64,000 nucleotides of DNA from Ardenticatenales bacterium (GCA_020634515.1 JACKBL010000005.1:248001-312000); one strand, 5' to 3'; positions 1 through 9,200 are shown, counted from the first letter of the stretch. The notes: generated from the sequence alone by a model not told the origin. Made by a program: numbers and translations.

Positions 1-1261
1 GTGTGTTTCAAATGGGTTGCTCAGGCTGCCCGCGCCGTAGGACAATTTGCCTAAATTGTCCCTTCACGGCGGAGGACAATTCGGCGAATTGTCCTACAGC
101 AAACAATAGTCAACTGAAATGAAACGCACCCTTTTCCAAATCGCCCGTCCGATTTTCCAAAGGGTGTGTTTCAAATAGGTTGCTCAGGCTGCCCGCGCCG
201 TAGGACAATTTGCCTAAATTGTCCCTTCACGGCGGAGGACAATTCGGCGAATTGTCCTACAGCAAACAATAGTCAACTGAAATGAAACGCACCCTTTTCC
301 AAATCGCCCGTCCGATTTTCCAAAGGGTGTGTTTCAAATGGGTTGTTCAGGCTGCCCGCGCCGTAGGACAATTTGCCTAAATTGTCCCTTCACGGCGGAG
401 GACAATTCGGCGAATTGTCCTACAGCAAGCAACAGTCAACTGAAATGAAACACACCCTTTTCCAAATCGCCCGTCCGATTTTCCAAAGGGTGTTTTCAAA
501 TGGGTTGTTTCTCAGAGGCTGCCCGCGCCGTAGGACAATTTGCCTAAATTGTCCCCTTCATGGCGGAGGACAATTCGGCGAATGCGAATTGTCCTACAGC
601 AAACAACAGTCAACTGAAATGAAACGCACCCTTTTCCAAATCGCCCGTCCGATTTTCCAAAGGGTGTGTTTCAAATGGGTTGTTCAGGCTGCCCGCGCCG
701 TAGGACAATTTGCCTAAATTGTCCCTTCACGGCGGAGGACAATTCGGCGAATTGTCCTACAGCAAACAACAGTCAACTGAAATGAAACACACCCCTTTCC
801 AAATCGCCCGTCCGATTTTCCAAAGGGTGTGTTTCAAATGGGTTGCTCAGGCTGCCCGCGCCGTAGGACAATTTGCCTAAATTGTCCCTTCATGGCGGAG
901 GACAATTCGGCGAATTGTCCTACAGCAAACAATAGTCAACTGAAATGAAACGCACCCTTTTCCAAATCGCCCGTCCGATTTTCCAAAGGGTGTGTTTCAA
1001 ATAGGTTGTTCAGGCTGCCCGCGCCGTAGGACAATTTGCCTAAATTGTCCCTTCACGGCGGAGGACAATTCGGCGAATTGTCCTACAGCAAACAATAGTC
1101 AACTGAAATGAAACGCACCCTTTTCCAAATCGCCCGTCCGATTTTCCAAAGGGTGTGTTTCAAATGGGTTGTTCAGGCTGCCCGCGCCGTAGGACAATTT
1201 GCCTAAATTGTCCCTTCACGGCGGAGGACAATTCGGCGAATTGTCCTACAGAAAACAATAG
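1..1261. repeat. Tandem array of a 163-bp nested-palindrome unit
   Basis: The motif AAAGGGTGTG recurs at 159, 322, 485, 659, 822, 985 and 1148. The period is 163 bp, except for one 174-bp unit starting at 485 that carries two small insertions. About 7.7 copies are visible and the array runs off the left edge. Each unit has two hairpins, GGACAATTT/AAATTGTCC and GGACAATTC/GAATTGTCC, framed by GTAGGACAATT and AATTGTCCTAC. An outer arm pair AAAGGGTGTGTTTCA / TGAAACGCACCCTTT encloses them. Copies differ by scattered single bases. The linker CCAAATCGCCCGTCCGATTT resembles the dispersed repeat at 13245-13292. A 114-residue open frame at 373-717 is only repeat sequence and I do not call it a gene. 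Confidence 0.95.
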
Positions 1262-1292
1262 TATGTGTGGGGCGGCGGGTTAGCAACTTGCT

Positions 1293-2717
1293 TTACGGAG
1301 GTGGGGTGAGGAAGGTGACTTCGGGGTAGGCGGGGGAGGGGGCGTCGAGGAGGGGGGCGGATTGGTTTTTGAGGGCGCGGTCGAAGAAGGCGAGGGTGTA
1401 GGCGTTGAGGAGGGGGCGGCCGCGGGATGCGCCGATGGTGCCGGCAAGTCCCAGCCGATGCGCCAGGGGCGTGAGCAGGGGGATGTCGGTGAAATCGAAG
1501 TGTTCCGTGCCTTCGATCTCCATTACCGTCCCCCCGGCCTGCAAATGGCCGTAAACCTGCCACAACCGGGCGTCATTTTCCGCGTTGAAGATGCTGTTGG
1601 ACGCTTTCATGAAAAGCGCCGGCGGGACGTAGGGAACCTGGGCAATCACATCATCGGAAACGGGGTTGAGCCAGCCATCCAGCACCAGCAGCGCACCACA
1701 GCGGGCGTCGCGGCCACACATTTCCACTGCGCCGCCGCCGCCCGTGGAGTGGCCGAAGACGCCCACGCGCGCCAGGTCGAGATGCCCGGCGAGGGGACCG
1801 GACTCGTTCCAGAGCGCGGCCTGATCCAGCAGGAATTGCAGGTCGGCGGCGAAAACGCGCACGACGTTGTTGCTGCTGATGGCGTAAGCGACGGGATCGC
1901 TGTCGTCGAGGAGGGCGGGATTGCTGAGGACGACGCGGTCTGGGGGCAGCACGGTGACGACGGCGGCATGGGTGTGGTCGGGGGCGATGACGATGTAGCC
2001 GCGGCTGGCGAGTTCTTCCATCTGGAAGGTGTTTTGCGCGCGCATGCCTTGCCAGCCGTGGGAGAAGAGGAGAACGGGGAAGGGGGCGGCATCATCGGCA
2101 ACGGGGGCGTCGAGGTGGGCGTGGGTGTGGGTGAGATTGATGTGGCCGAGGAAGAATGCCGGCAATCCCAATCGTTTCGCCAATACAGGAGCCGCCGTCT
2201 GCAAATGGTCCAGGTAGGGCGCCAGAGGTGTATCCGCGTCGGCAGCGGCGGGATACCAGATTTGCGTCATCAACTCCCGCGGCTGCGTCGGATCGCCCAG
2301 CAGATCAGGCCGTGCTTCGTCCACCAGATGCAGGATAGTCGTGCCCACGGCATAGGGGCCGGTGGGCGGGGGTAGCTGGGGCACGGGCAGCAGGATAGGC
2401 AGCGCCACCGCCCCCAACCAGAGCAGCAGGTCGCTCAGGGAAAAGGCGCGGGGCTTGCGCGGTTGGCCGTTGCCGTTGCGCTGCATGAGGGCGGTGAAGG
2501 CGCTCAGGCTGAGGATGGCGGTGAGCAGATAGGCGGGGACCATCTGCCAGCGGTAATGTTCCAGCAGCAGGTGCAGGAGGGCGATGAGCAGTCCCACAAA
2601 TGGCAGAAATCGCATGAAGGTGTGCCAGCGGACCAGGGCGGGGACGCGGTCGGTCAGGATGGGCCAGATGACGGCGATAAAGAGGGTGAGCAGGAGGAGG
2701 ATTTCGAAGGGACGCAT
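1293..2717 (-). CDS. Membrane-anchored alpha/beta hydrolase, PAF-acetylhydrolase-like
   Basis: This 474-residue protein has about four hydrophobic helices in its first 130 residues, followed by an alpha/beta hydrolase domain. The nucleophile elbow GHSTGG puts the catalytic serine at about residue 324. A likely catalytic Asp lies near 347 (VLDGW) and a His near 406 (TEHFDF). The HGW oxyanion-type motif precedes the elbow. The architecture resembles platelet-activating-factor acetylhydrolase II / dienelactone hydrolase-like enzymes, which cleave short acyl esters. The real substrate is unknown. The active domain probably sits at the membrane. The gene is read toward the tandem array, whose last truncated copy ends about 30 bp beyond the stop codon. 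Confidence 0.8.
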   Translation of the reverse strand: MRPFEILLLLTLFIAVIWPILTDRVPALVRWHTFMRFLPFVGLLIALLHLLLEHYRWQMVPAYLLTAILSLSAFTALMQRNGNGQPRKPRAFSLSDLLLWLGAVALPILLPVPQLPPPTGPYAVGTTILHLVDEARPDLLGDPTQPRELMTQIWYPAAADADTPLAPYLDHLQTAAPVLAKRLGLPAFFLGHINLTHTHAHLDAPVADDAAPFPVLLFSHGWQGMRAQNTFQMEELASRGYIVIAPDHTHAAVVTVLPPDRVVLSNPALLDDSDPVAYAISSNNVVRVFAADLQFLLDQAALWNESGPLAGHLDLARVGVFGHSTGGGGAVEMCGRDARCGALLVLDGWLNPVSDDVIAQVPYVPPALFMKASNSIFNAENDARLWQVYGHLQAGGTVMEIEGTEHFDFTDIPLLTPLAHRLGLAGTIGASRGRPLLNAYTLAFFDRALKNQSAPLLDAPSPAYPEVTFLTPPP

Positions 2718-2793
2718 AATTAACCATTAACGGTGAACGGTGAACGGGGAAACGCCATTCGGTTGCCGGGAACTATCAACCACCAACCGACCA

Positions 2794-3831
2794 TCAACCG
2801 GGTATCTCCAACACCAATTTGCCGGCAATATCACCATCACGGAGGCGGTGGAGGGCGGCAGGGCCTTCCGTGAGGGGATAGATGGTGTCGATGACGGGGC
2901 GGAGTTTGCCCTGGAACATCAATTGCATGACGCGCTCATAGTCGGGCTGCGGTCCCATGGTGCTGCCGATGATGCGCAGGTGCTTGCCAAACATGAGGCG
3001 GTTGTCGAACTCGAATTTGGGGCCGCTGGTGTTGCCTACGGTGAGTAGGCGGCCTCCTTTTTTCAGGGCGCGCAGGGAAAGATGGTAGGTGGCCGCGCCC
3101 ACATTATCCACGACGACGTCCACGCCCTGGCGGTTAGTGGCCTTGTAGACGGCGCGGCTCCAATCTTCCTGGCTGCGGTCGATGGTCACGTCCGCGCCCA
3201 GTTCGCGCGCCTGGGCCAGTTTTGCCGCATTTGATCCTACCACGTAGATGGTGCGCGCGCCGGCAAGTCGGGCTATCTGGATGGCGGCGGTGTTCACGCC
3301 CCCGCCCGCGCCGACGATGAGGACGTCTTCGCCCGCTTGCAGGCCGCCGGCCTGGATGAGGGAGTGCCAGGCGGTGACGAAGACGAGGGAGGCGGCGGCA
3401 GCGTGGGCGAAGCTGACGTGATCGGGCAGGGGAAGGAGGTTGCGTGCCGGCACGCGCGCGTATTCCGCGTAAAATCCGGGCAGATGTTCACCGAAAATGG
3501 CGAACTGATCACACATATGGTCGCGTCCAGACCGGCAGAAATCACACCAGCCGCAGCTATACGTGGGATTGACGGCGACGCGGTCTCCCACCCGGTAGTG
3601 GGTGACATTGGCGCCGACCTGGGCCACCACGCCCGCGCCATCGCTGCCCATCACGTGCGGCAGCTTCAGTTTGAGGGCGGGCCAACCCGCGAGAACCCAC
3701 AGGTCCAGTCGATTCAGAGCCGCGGCCCGCGGCGCAAGCAGCACGTCATCCGCGCCAATTTCCGGCACGGGCACATCCGCGACCGCGACCTGATCCAGGT
3801 CGCCATGCGCATGAAAAACAACCGCCTTCAT
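2794..3831 (-). CDS. Zinc-type alcohol dehydrogenase / quinone oxidoreductase (MDR family)
   Basis: This 345-residue protein has the MDR layout: an N-terminal GroES-like fold and then a Rossmann domain with GAGGGV for NAD(P) binding. The structural zinc lobe is present, with four cysteines in the pattern CxxCxxCx(7)C near residue 93. The usual GHE motif of the catalytic zinc site reads GSDGAG, so the active-site zinc ligands may differ from classical alcohol dehydrogenases. The substrate cannot be told from sequence. The start codon shares one base with the stop of the upstream TPR gene (TAATG), which implies translational coupling. Quinone reductase or crotonyl-CoA-reductase-like activity is an alternative. 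Confidence 0.85.
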   Translation of the reverse strand: MKAVVFHAHGDLDQVAVADVPVPEIGADDVLLAPRAAALNRLDLWVLAGWPALKLKLPHVMGSDGAGVVAQVGANVTHYRVGDRVAVNPTYSCGWCDFCRSGRDHMCDQFAIFGEHLPGFYAEYARVPARNLLPLPDHVSFAHAAAASLVFVTAWHSLIQAGGLQAGEDVLIVGAGGGVNTAAIQIARLAGARTIYVVGSNAAKLAQARELGADVTIDRSQEDWSRAVYKATNRQGVDVVVDNVGAATYHLSLRALKKGGRLLTVGNTSGPKFEFDNRLMFGKHLRIIGSTMGPQPDYERVMQLMFQGKLRPVIDTIYPLTEGPAALHRLRDGDIAGKLVLEIPG

Positions 3832-4322
3832 TATTCCACCACCTCGTCGAGATTGTCCTTGTAGTAATCGAGCGCATCGCTGTAGGCCGAAATATCTTCG
3901 TCCCGGGTCGTTTCCAGCAGCAGCGCCAGCAGCGTGCGCACCGCGTCTTCATGGCGACCGACGCTGTAGTAGGCCAGGGCCAGGAAAACGCGCCCGCTGT
4001 TGTTGTTCGGGAATTGGGCCACGGCTTCTTCCAGCGTGTCCACGGCGTCGGCGAACTGACCGGTGACGCGCTGGCTGCTGCCCAGGCAGACGAGACATTC
4101 TTGCAGGTCGTTGTCGGCGAGGCCGTTGTCGATGGCATCCTGATAGTAGGGGATGGCATCTCGTTCTTCGCCGAGGACGTCAAAGGAGCCGCCGACCTCA
4201 AAGAGAACGAGGGGGTCGTCGGGGTACTCCTTCATGAGTTGGAATAACAACCGCTGCGATTCTTCTAATTGGTCGTCCTGCCGCAGTTTGCGCGCCAGGG
4301 TGATCGTGTCTGTCTTGTTCAT
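3831..4322 (-). CDS. Small TPR protein
   Basis: This is a 163-residue protein of helical tetratricopeptide-like repeats, with alternating Ala, Leu and Tyr at TPR positions, for example EVGGSFDVLGEERDAIPYY and ALAYYSVGRHEDAV. There is no signal peptide. I chose the ATG at 4322 (MNKTDTIT), preceded by AGGAAA. A longer frame reaching 4424 adds a Pro/Arg-rich stretch that does not look like protein. The stop TAA overlaps the ATG of the dehydrogenase at 3831. The pair is therefore probably co-translated, and the TPR protein may be an assembly or regulatory partner, though this is inference. Confidence 0.75.
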   Translation of the reverse strand: MNKTDTITLARKLRQDDQLEESQRLLFQLMKEYPDDPLVLFEVGGSFDVLGEERDAIPYYQDAIDNGLADNDLQECLVCLGSSQRVTGQFADAVDTLEEAVAQFPNNNSGRVFLALAYYSVGRHEDAVRTLLALLLETTRDEDISAYSDALDYYKDNLDEVVE

Positions 4323-4945
4323 GGCATTTCCTGTTGGCCGATAGATGGATTCCGCGCCCATGGGGGCAATGCACTGGAATGATAGACGGCTCCGGGGGAA
4401 ATCGCAACCGGGATGGGGGGACAAAGTTGATCGTTAGCGGTTGGTAGTACCCTGACCCGCTCTTCGAGCATGGTGATCAATGGGTACTTGAGTCTGGCGA
4501 AATCCACGTAGGGTAATCGGAGCCGAGGCTTTGGCCGGGTCAAACCCCATATGTGGGTCGGCTGAAACCTTCACACCCAAGACGCCGGTGGTCAGTGGAT
4601 AGTGAGAAGTGGGCAGAGCGCCGCCCGCAACTATCATCAAGATAAATCCACGTCATTGGCGCAGTATGTGCTTATTTTCGTCCCTCGTAGAAAGAACGAA
4701 GGACGTATTCGCCATTCGTCATTCATCCATGACGCGCCTCGGTTTATGGTGGTTCGTTTGTGATTATTTGCACGATTCAGTTGTCATTCCCGCGCCAGGG
4801 GGGTAAACTGACAGGTGAGAAAGAAGCGATGCAAGTCGTTACCCGGATTGGCGATATCCTGTTCGCCCGGAACCAATGGTGATTAACTGACGACAGTCGC
4901 TATTCCGCCACCACGTGCCATTATCCCAATTACAAGGAGCAGATC
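4323..4945. other. Intergenic region with one dispersed repeat
   Basis: About 620 bp separate the divergent TPR gene and pckA. The only structure I can support is the repeat at 4532-4569, described separately. Short open frames exist (for example on the plus strand at 4609-4806), but they lack ribosome binding sites and protein-like composition. A promoter for pckA must lie here, but I do not see a convincing -35/-10 pair. Confidence 0.5.
4532..4569. repeat. Copy of the GGCTTCAGCCGACCC / GGTTTGACCCGGCT repeat family
   Basis: The sequence GCCGGGTCAAACCCC, then ATATG, then TGGGTCGGCTGAA is the reverse-complement form of the elements at 35681-35730 and 48511-48551. All three lie between genes and share the two conserved blocks around a short variable loop. 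Confidence 0.75.
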
Positions 4946-6562
4946 ATGCAACACTTCGGTTCGTTCGTCGGAAAATATGGTGTAGAGAATCATGGCATCA
5001 AGAATGCCGGCACAGTCTACTGGAACCTCACCACCCCCATGCTCTATGAACAGGCGGTACGCCGTCGTGAAGGTACTATCGCCCACCTGGGTCCCCTCGT
5101 CGTCCACACCGGCGACCACACGGGCCGGTCTCCCAACGATAAATTCATCGTGCGCGAACCCACCAGCGAAAACGACATCTGGTGGGGCAAAGTCAACCGC
5201 GACATCAGCCAGGAAAAATTTGATAACCTGCTGCGCAAGATGCTGGCCTACCTGCAAAACCGCGACATCTTCGTCTTCGATGGCTACGCCGGGGCCGATT
5301 CTGACTATCGCCTGCCGGTGCGCGTCATCACCGAATATGCCTGGCACAACCTGTTTGCCCGCAACATGTTCATCCGCGAACCCAACCCGGAGAAACTGGT
5401 GAACATCGTCCCCGGCTTCACGGTGATTGATATGCCCCGCTTCCATGCCGAACCGGAGTGGGACGGAACGAACAGCCGCACCTTTATCCTCGTAGATTTT
5501 GGCAAACATCTCGTTCTCATTGGTGGCACGGAATATGGCGGTGAAATCAAGAAGAGCATCTTCAGCGCTCTCAACTACTACCTTCCCAAGCGGGGCGTCC
5601 TCAGTATGCATTGCAGCGCCAACTACGGCGTGGACAAGGATGATGTGGCCCTGTTCTTTGGTCTCAGCGGCACGGGCAAAACGACACTGAGCAATGACCC
5701 CGCCCGCCACCTGATCGGCGACGACGAACATGGCTGGAGCGACAACGGCGTTTTTAATTTCGAGGGAGGCTGCTACGCCAAAGTGATTCGCCTGGATCCG
5801 AAAGGGGAACCGGAGATTTACGAGACGACGCGCCGCTTTGGCACGATTCTGGAGAATGTGGTTTACAACAGCGATGATCGGCATCTGAATCTGGACGATG
5901 ACGCCTATACGGAAAACACGCGCTCCAGCTATCCGATCACGCACATTGGCAACGCCGACCCGATGGGCATTGGCGGGCATCCGAAGAACGTCATCTTCCT
6001 GACGGCGGATGCGTTTGGCGTGTTGCCGCCTATCAGCCGTCTGACGAAGGCGCAGGCGATGTACCATTTTCTTAGCGGGTATACGGCGAAAGTTGCCGGC
6101 ACGGAACGCGGCGTCACCGAACCCCAAGCAACCTTCAGCGCCTGCTTTGGCGCCCCCTTCATGCCCCTCCATCCCGGCGCGTACGCCAAACTGCTGGGCG
6201 AAAAGATCGACGCCCACAATGCCACCGTCTGGCTGCTGAACACCGGTTGGAGCGGCGGCCCCTACGGCGTCGGTTCGCGCATGAAACTGGCCTACACCCG
6301 TCGCATGGTCAGCGCCATCCTCGCCGGCGACCTGGATAATGCCGAGTTTGAAAAGGACCCCGTTTTTGGTCTCTACGTGCCTAAGCATGTCCAGGACGTG
6401 CCCGACAAAGTGCTGCGTCCCCGTGAGACGTGGGAATCGCCGGAAGCATACGATGTGCAGGCGATGAAACTGGCGCGCATGTTCCAGGCGAACTTCAAGC
6501 AGTTTGAAAGCGGCGTCACCTCGGAAGTCGTCGCCGCCGGTCCGCTGGTAGAAATGGCCTGA
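4946..6562 (+). CDS. pckA: Phosphoenolpyruvate carboxykinase (ATP)
   Basis: This 538-residue protein has the normal length for ATP-type PEP carboxykinase. The enzyme converts oxaloacetate and ATP to phosphoenolpyruvate, ADP and CO2, the entry step of gluconeogenesis, or runs in reverse anaplerotically. The kinase-1a loop GLSGTGKTT places the P-loop lysine at residue 245. The kinase-2 motif GDDEHGW and the family signature around FNFEGGCYAK follow. The start has a strong AAGGAG at 4934-4939. A rho-independent terminator follows at 6583, so the gene is probably monocistronic. I am confident of the identity. Confidence 0.97.
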   Translation: MQHFGSFVGKYGVENHGIKNAGTVYWNLTTPMLYEQAVRRREGTIAHLGPLVVHTGDHTGRSPNDKFIVREPTSENDIWWGKVNRDISQEKFDNLLRKMLAYLQNRDIFVFDGYAGADSDYRLPVRVITEYAWHNLFARNMFIREPNPEKLVNIVPGFTVIDMPRFHAEPEWDGTNSRTFILVDFGKHLVLIGGTEYGGEIKKSIFSALNYYLPKRGVLSMHCSANYGVDKDDVALFFGLSGTGKTTLSNDPARHLIGDDEHGWSDNGVFNFEGGCYAKVIRLDPKGEPEIYETTRRFGTILENVVYNSDDRHLNLDDDAYTENTRSSYPITHIGNADPMGIGGHPKNVIFLTADAFGVLPPISRLTKAQAMYHFLSGYTAKVAGTERGVTEPQATFSACFGAPFMPLHPGAYAKLLGEKIDAHNATVWLLNTGWSGGPYGVGSRMKLAYTRRMVSAILAGDLDNAEFEKDPVFGLYVPKHVQDVPDKVLRPRETWESPEAYDVQAMKLARMFQANFKQFESGVTSEVVAAGPLVEMA

Positions 6563-6582
6563 TTCGGTTTCACCGGTTAACG

Positions 6583-6624
6583 AGTGCGACGCATGGCTCA
6601 ATTGCGTCGCACTTTATCCTTTTT
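6583..6624 (+). terminator. Rho-independent terminator after pckA
   Basis: The arms AGTGCGACGC (6583-6592) and GCGTCGCACT (6604-6613) form a perfect 10-bp stem with an 11-nt loop, followed by a T-rich tract TTATCCTTTTT. The stem lies 20 bp after the pckA stop and just before the next start at 6633. Confidence 0.85.
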
Positions 6625-6632
6625 ATCCAACG

Positions 6633-7196
6633 ATGGCTCAGTACCCACCGCTGCGACACAAACTGCCGGGCCGCCTCTATCGACGCGACCAGGAGACCGT
6701 TCTCTGGCTGGATCATACAGTGGCGGACATCGTCTTTGTGCGTTATGCCCTGGTGACAATCGGGCGTGAGGAGGAGATATTTCCTGCTTTTCTGCTGGAT
6801 GATTGGGGTAACGAACAGCGCCGATTGAGCCTCTACCAATGGGTGCGCGAGGAAGGCGACCGCTTCCCGCGCGCGGAGATTTTTGGCGCGAATCTGGGTG
6901 GCGAAGATGAGCAATGTTTCCTGCGCGAGATGGAGCGGCATATGAGCCTTCCCTGCTACGCATACCTGGACGCCGACGCGCCGTTGTCCACGGGGGCGCG
7001 CCTGACGGACATCATGCTGCCCGCGCCGGATGTGACCACGCCGCGGCGCATTGATTGCCCGACGGCTATTGCGCCACCTCTTTGCTATGCCCGCGTGCAG
7101 TGGTGGCAAGGTCCCGCCGTGGGGCCATCGTCGGAAGACGGATACGACCCGTGGCCGGCCAGGTTGCGCGAGAAGGGCGATGCGCCTGGATATTGA
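6633..7196 (+). CDS. Hypothetical protein, 187 residues
   Basis: I do not recognise this family. The protein is soluble-looking, without signal peptide or membrane segments, and rich in Arg, Pro and acidic residues. It has an aromatic N-terminal half (LPGRLYRRDQETVLWLDH). Third-codon composition is typical of neighbouring genes, which supports coding on this strand rather than the long opposite-strand frame. It starts right after the pckA terminator. It ends about 70 bp before the ATG I chose for the lytic transglycosylase, so the two could be cotranscribed. Nothing indicates a function. Confidence 0.6.
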   Translation: MAQYPPLRHKLPGRLYRRDQETVLWLDHTVADIVFVRYALVTIGREEEIFPAFLLDDWGNEQRRLSLYQWVREEGDRFPRAEIFGANLGGEDEQCFLREMERHMSLPCYAYLDADAPLSTGARLTDIMLPAPDVTTPRRIDCPTAIAPPLCYARVQWWQGPAVGPSSEDGYDPWPARLREKGDAPGY

Positions 7197-7231
7197 CATA
7201 GCGTGAACATGTCTCGATTGTGGAAGATTGA

Positions 7232-7324
7232 CTCTACTGAAAAAAGGCCAAAAACCGGGTTTTTGCATATGAACCACTCTGGTAATTTCAGCCGAACAAT
7301 CAAAAAACCCGGTTTTTTCAGTGA
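7232..7324. repeat. Palindromic AAAAACCCGGTTTTT element fused to the next gene
   Basis: The arms ACTGAAAAAAGGCCAAAAA and CCGGGTTTTT pair with AAAAAACCCGG and TTTTTTCAGT at the other end. The same element, as a reverse complement with a different loop, lies at 21832-21910. Here the element overlaps the 5' end of the lytic transglycosylase gene and supplies its first codons. Confidence 0.85.
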
Positions 7325-8279
7325 ACTCAAGATTATTGCCGGCATTCTCGTCCTGACACTCATACTCTGGCAACTTGTCCTCGGCGCATCCGCCGCCAGA
7401 GCCAGCGTCGATCCCGTCGCCATTACCACCTTGCGACAAGTTGTTCCCCTCGACTTCCTGGCGCCTACCTGGCAGGGTAACATCCGCCGCTGGTCGCCAG
7501 AAATCCACTCCATCTCCCAAAAATACGGCATCGACCCCGACCTCATCGCCGCCGTCGTGGAGGCGGAATCTCACGGTGATCCCATTGCCGAAAGCCACGT
7601 GGGCGCTGTGGGATTGATGGGCGTCATGCCCACGGGGCCTGGTTTTGAATGGCGGCCAACAAAAGAGGAACTGCGCGACCCGCTGACGAATCTCGACTGG
7701 GGCACGGCCATCCTCACCGACATCTTGCGCCAATCGGGTGGGGACATCAGCGCGGCCCTGGCCGCCTACAACGGCGGATGGGAGCAAACCGACATCCCCG
7801 TGACGCAGCAATATGCCGCCCAGGTCCTCAATTATTACGGAAAAGCCGTGGCCGCGCGTTCTGGCGTCGCCCCGGAGATCGCCACGGAGTGGTCTATTGC
7901 CGTAGAAATCAATCGCGGCTACATTCCCAGCCAGACATTGTTGTTGGGACGGGAACCATTTTCCGGGCTACGCACCTATGGCGAGCCTATGCTTTTTCGG
8001 GACGTGGACAGCATGGGGCGGGCGTTTTATATTCGTGCCTACGCGGTTCCCGTGGCGCTGCGCGTGCCGCTAGAGGAGGCGACGGCCCCATTTGGGGCCA
8101 GCGATGTGGTGGAGCCGATGATGATGGCCCGCCTGGGGTTGGAGGAACCGCAAAAAGTGGCAACATCTAACCCGCATGTGTTGTTGGCCTGCCTGCCCAG
8201 TCTACGCCGCTTGCGCGGGCGGTTGAGCACACGCTGGTATGCGCCCAGCGGCTGCCCCGCCTCCGTGCGGTCTGATTGA
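7269..8279 (+). CDS. Membrane-anchored lytic transglycosylase (SLT domain)
   Basis: The product has a single N-terminal hydrophobic segment (IIAGILVLTLILWQLVL) and then an SLT fold. The motif VEAESHGDP puts the catalytic glutamate at about residue 100. The downstream motifs GLMGVMP and AAYNGG are typical of the family, which cleaves the MurNAc-GlcNAc bond of peptidoglycan. Residues after about 190 have no recognised domain. The frame is open from 7203, but residues before the membrane segment are encoded by the palindromic repeat at 7232-7324. I chose ATG 7269, which is itself inside the repeat. The insertion may therefore have replaced the original start. Confidence 0.82.
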   Translation: MNHSGNFSRTIKKPGFFSELKIIAGILVLTLILWQLVLGASAARASVDPVAITTLRQVVPLDFLAPTWQGNIRRWSPEIHSISQKYGIDPDLIAAVVEAESHGDPIAESHVGAVGLMGVMPTGPGFEWRPTKEELRDPLTNLDWGTAILTDILRQSGGDISAALAAYNGGWEQTDIPVTQQYAAQVLNYYGKAVAARSGVAPEIATEWSIAVEINRGYIPSQTLLLGREPFSGLRTYGEPMLFRDVDSMGRAFYIRAYAVPVALRVPLEEATAPFGASDVVEPMMMARLGLEEPQKVATSNPHVLLACLPSLRRLRGRLSTRWYAPSGCPASVRSD

Positions 8280-8319
8280 CCCGGAGTCCGCCAGATTTTT
8301 CCCTCTGGCGCGCCCGTTG

Positions 8320-8325
8320 TATAAT
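8320..8325 (+). promoter_or_regulatory. -10 box TATAAT directly upstream of a start codon
   Basis: A perfect TATAAT ends 8 nt before the ATG at 8334. Transcription would begin at or next to the start codon, giving a leaderless mRNA. No ribosome binding site is visible. Comparable arrangements lie at 27962 and 51912. Confidence 0.6.
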
Positions 8326-8333
8326 TCCCCCTT

Positions 8334-9104
8334 ATGCCTACGCCATTCATGCATTTGCAGATAGCCGAACGAATTATGACCGAGCCGGTGCTGCCGCGGG
8401 CAACGCGCCAGCTTCTGACCACGTCGTGGCCTGCTTTTTACTTCGGCAATGTGGCCCCGGATTTTCAGGCGGTGTGTGGTCTGCCACGCGAAACGACGCA
8501 TTTCTATGGCACGCCCCCGCAGCCCGACGAAGAAGCGTATGAGGTAATGCTGCGGCAGTACCCCGAACTGGCGCGAGTGGGGGAGATGTCGCCGACGCGG
8601 ATGGCTTTTGTGGCCGGATACTGTGTCCATCTTTTGTTTGATGTTTGCTGGTTCCGCGAGATTTTGGTCCCGTTTTTTCTGGAGCCGTCGTATTGGCAAG
8701 ATAACGGGCAGCGGTTTTTGTCGCATAATGTGTTGTTGATTTACCTGGATCGAGTGGCGTTGAATTCGTTGTCGGTGGATGCCGGCATTGATCTTGCCGC
8801 CGCCGAACCTGATCACTGGCTACCCTTTGCCGGCGACGATCAACTGCGCCTATGGCGCGACAACATCGTGCCCCAACTACGTCCGCGCGCCCGTGTGCAA
8901 ACCATCGACGTCTACGCGCAGCGGATGCGCCTGGACCCGGCCACCTTTGCCGCTCATTTGCAAGACCCTGACTGGATGGCGGAGCATTTGTTCAACAAAG
9001 TGCCTTTGTATGAGGTACAGGGGGTGTTGGACAGATGCCGGCAGCGCAGCCTTTCCCTCCTCACCAACTACCTGGCTCAACCGGCGCGGCAACCCCTACC
9101 CTGA
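8334..9104 (+). CDS. Zinc-dependent phospholipase C-like protein
   Basis: This 256-residue cytosolic-looking protein opens with MPTPFMHLQIAERI. His and Asp residues appear in the order seen in zinc-dependent phospholipase C/S1-P1-like folds: FYFGNVAPDF, THFY and GYCVHLLFD. The family binds a multinuclear zinc site and hydrolyses phosphodiesters, but many bacterial members, like this one, lack a signal peptide and have no known substrate. Transcription probably starts from the TATAAT at 8320. The next gene follows by about 100 bp on the same strand. Confidence 0.65.
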   Translation: MPTPFMHLQIAERIMTEPVLPRATRQLLTTSWPAFYFGNVAPDFQAVCGLPRETTHFYGTPPQPDEEAYEVMLRQYPELARVGEMSPTRMAFVAGYCVHLLFDVCWFREILVPFFLEPSYWQDNGQRFLSHNVLLIYLDRVALNSLSVDAGIDLAAAEPDHWLPFAGDDQLRLWRDNIVPQLRPRARVQTIDVYAQRMRLDPATFAAHLQDPDWMAEHLFNKVPLYEVQGVLDRCRQRSLSLLTNYLAQPARQPLP

Positions 9105-9200
9105 TTCCACAAACCGTTCTTTTTCGTGGCCCGCGCCGCGTCGTCAGCCCGACGCTCCCTGGCGCGAGCCATCGTCTATCCCAACCCCACACATAAGCCC

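Noticed and set aside
1..1261. CRISPR array or gene of repeat origin
   Set aside because: Units are 163 bp and nearly identical throughout, with no short constant repeat and unique spacers, and no cas genes nearby. The open frame at 373-717 is only repeat DNA.
4609..4806. 65-codon frame before pckA
   Set aside because: No ribosome binding site, no family resemblance, and composition unlike neighbouring genes.
4883..6601. 572-codon open frame on the minus strand opposite pckA
   Set aside because: It is an antisense reading of pckA, which has all its catalytic motifs on the plus strand.
6570..7811. 413-codon open frame on the minus strand
   Set aside because: It spans the pckA terminator, the hypothetical gene and the transglycosylase in antisense, and has Arg-rich composition without a family match.
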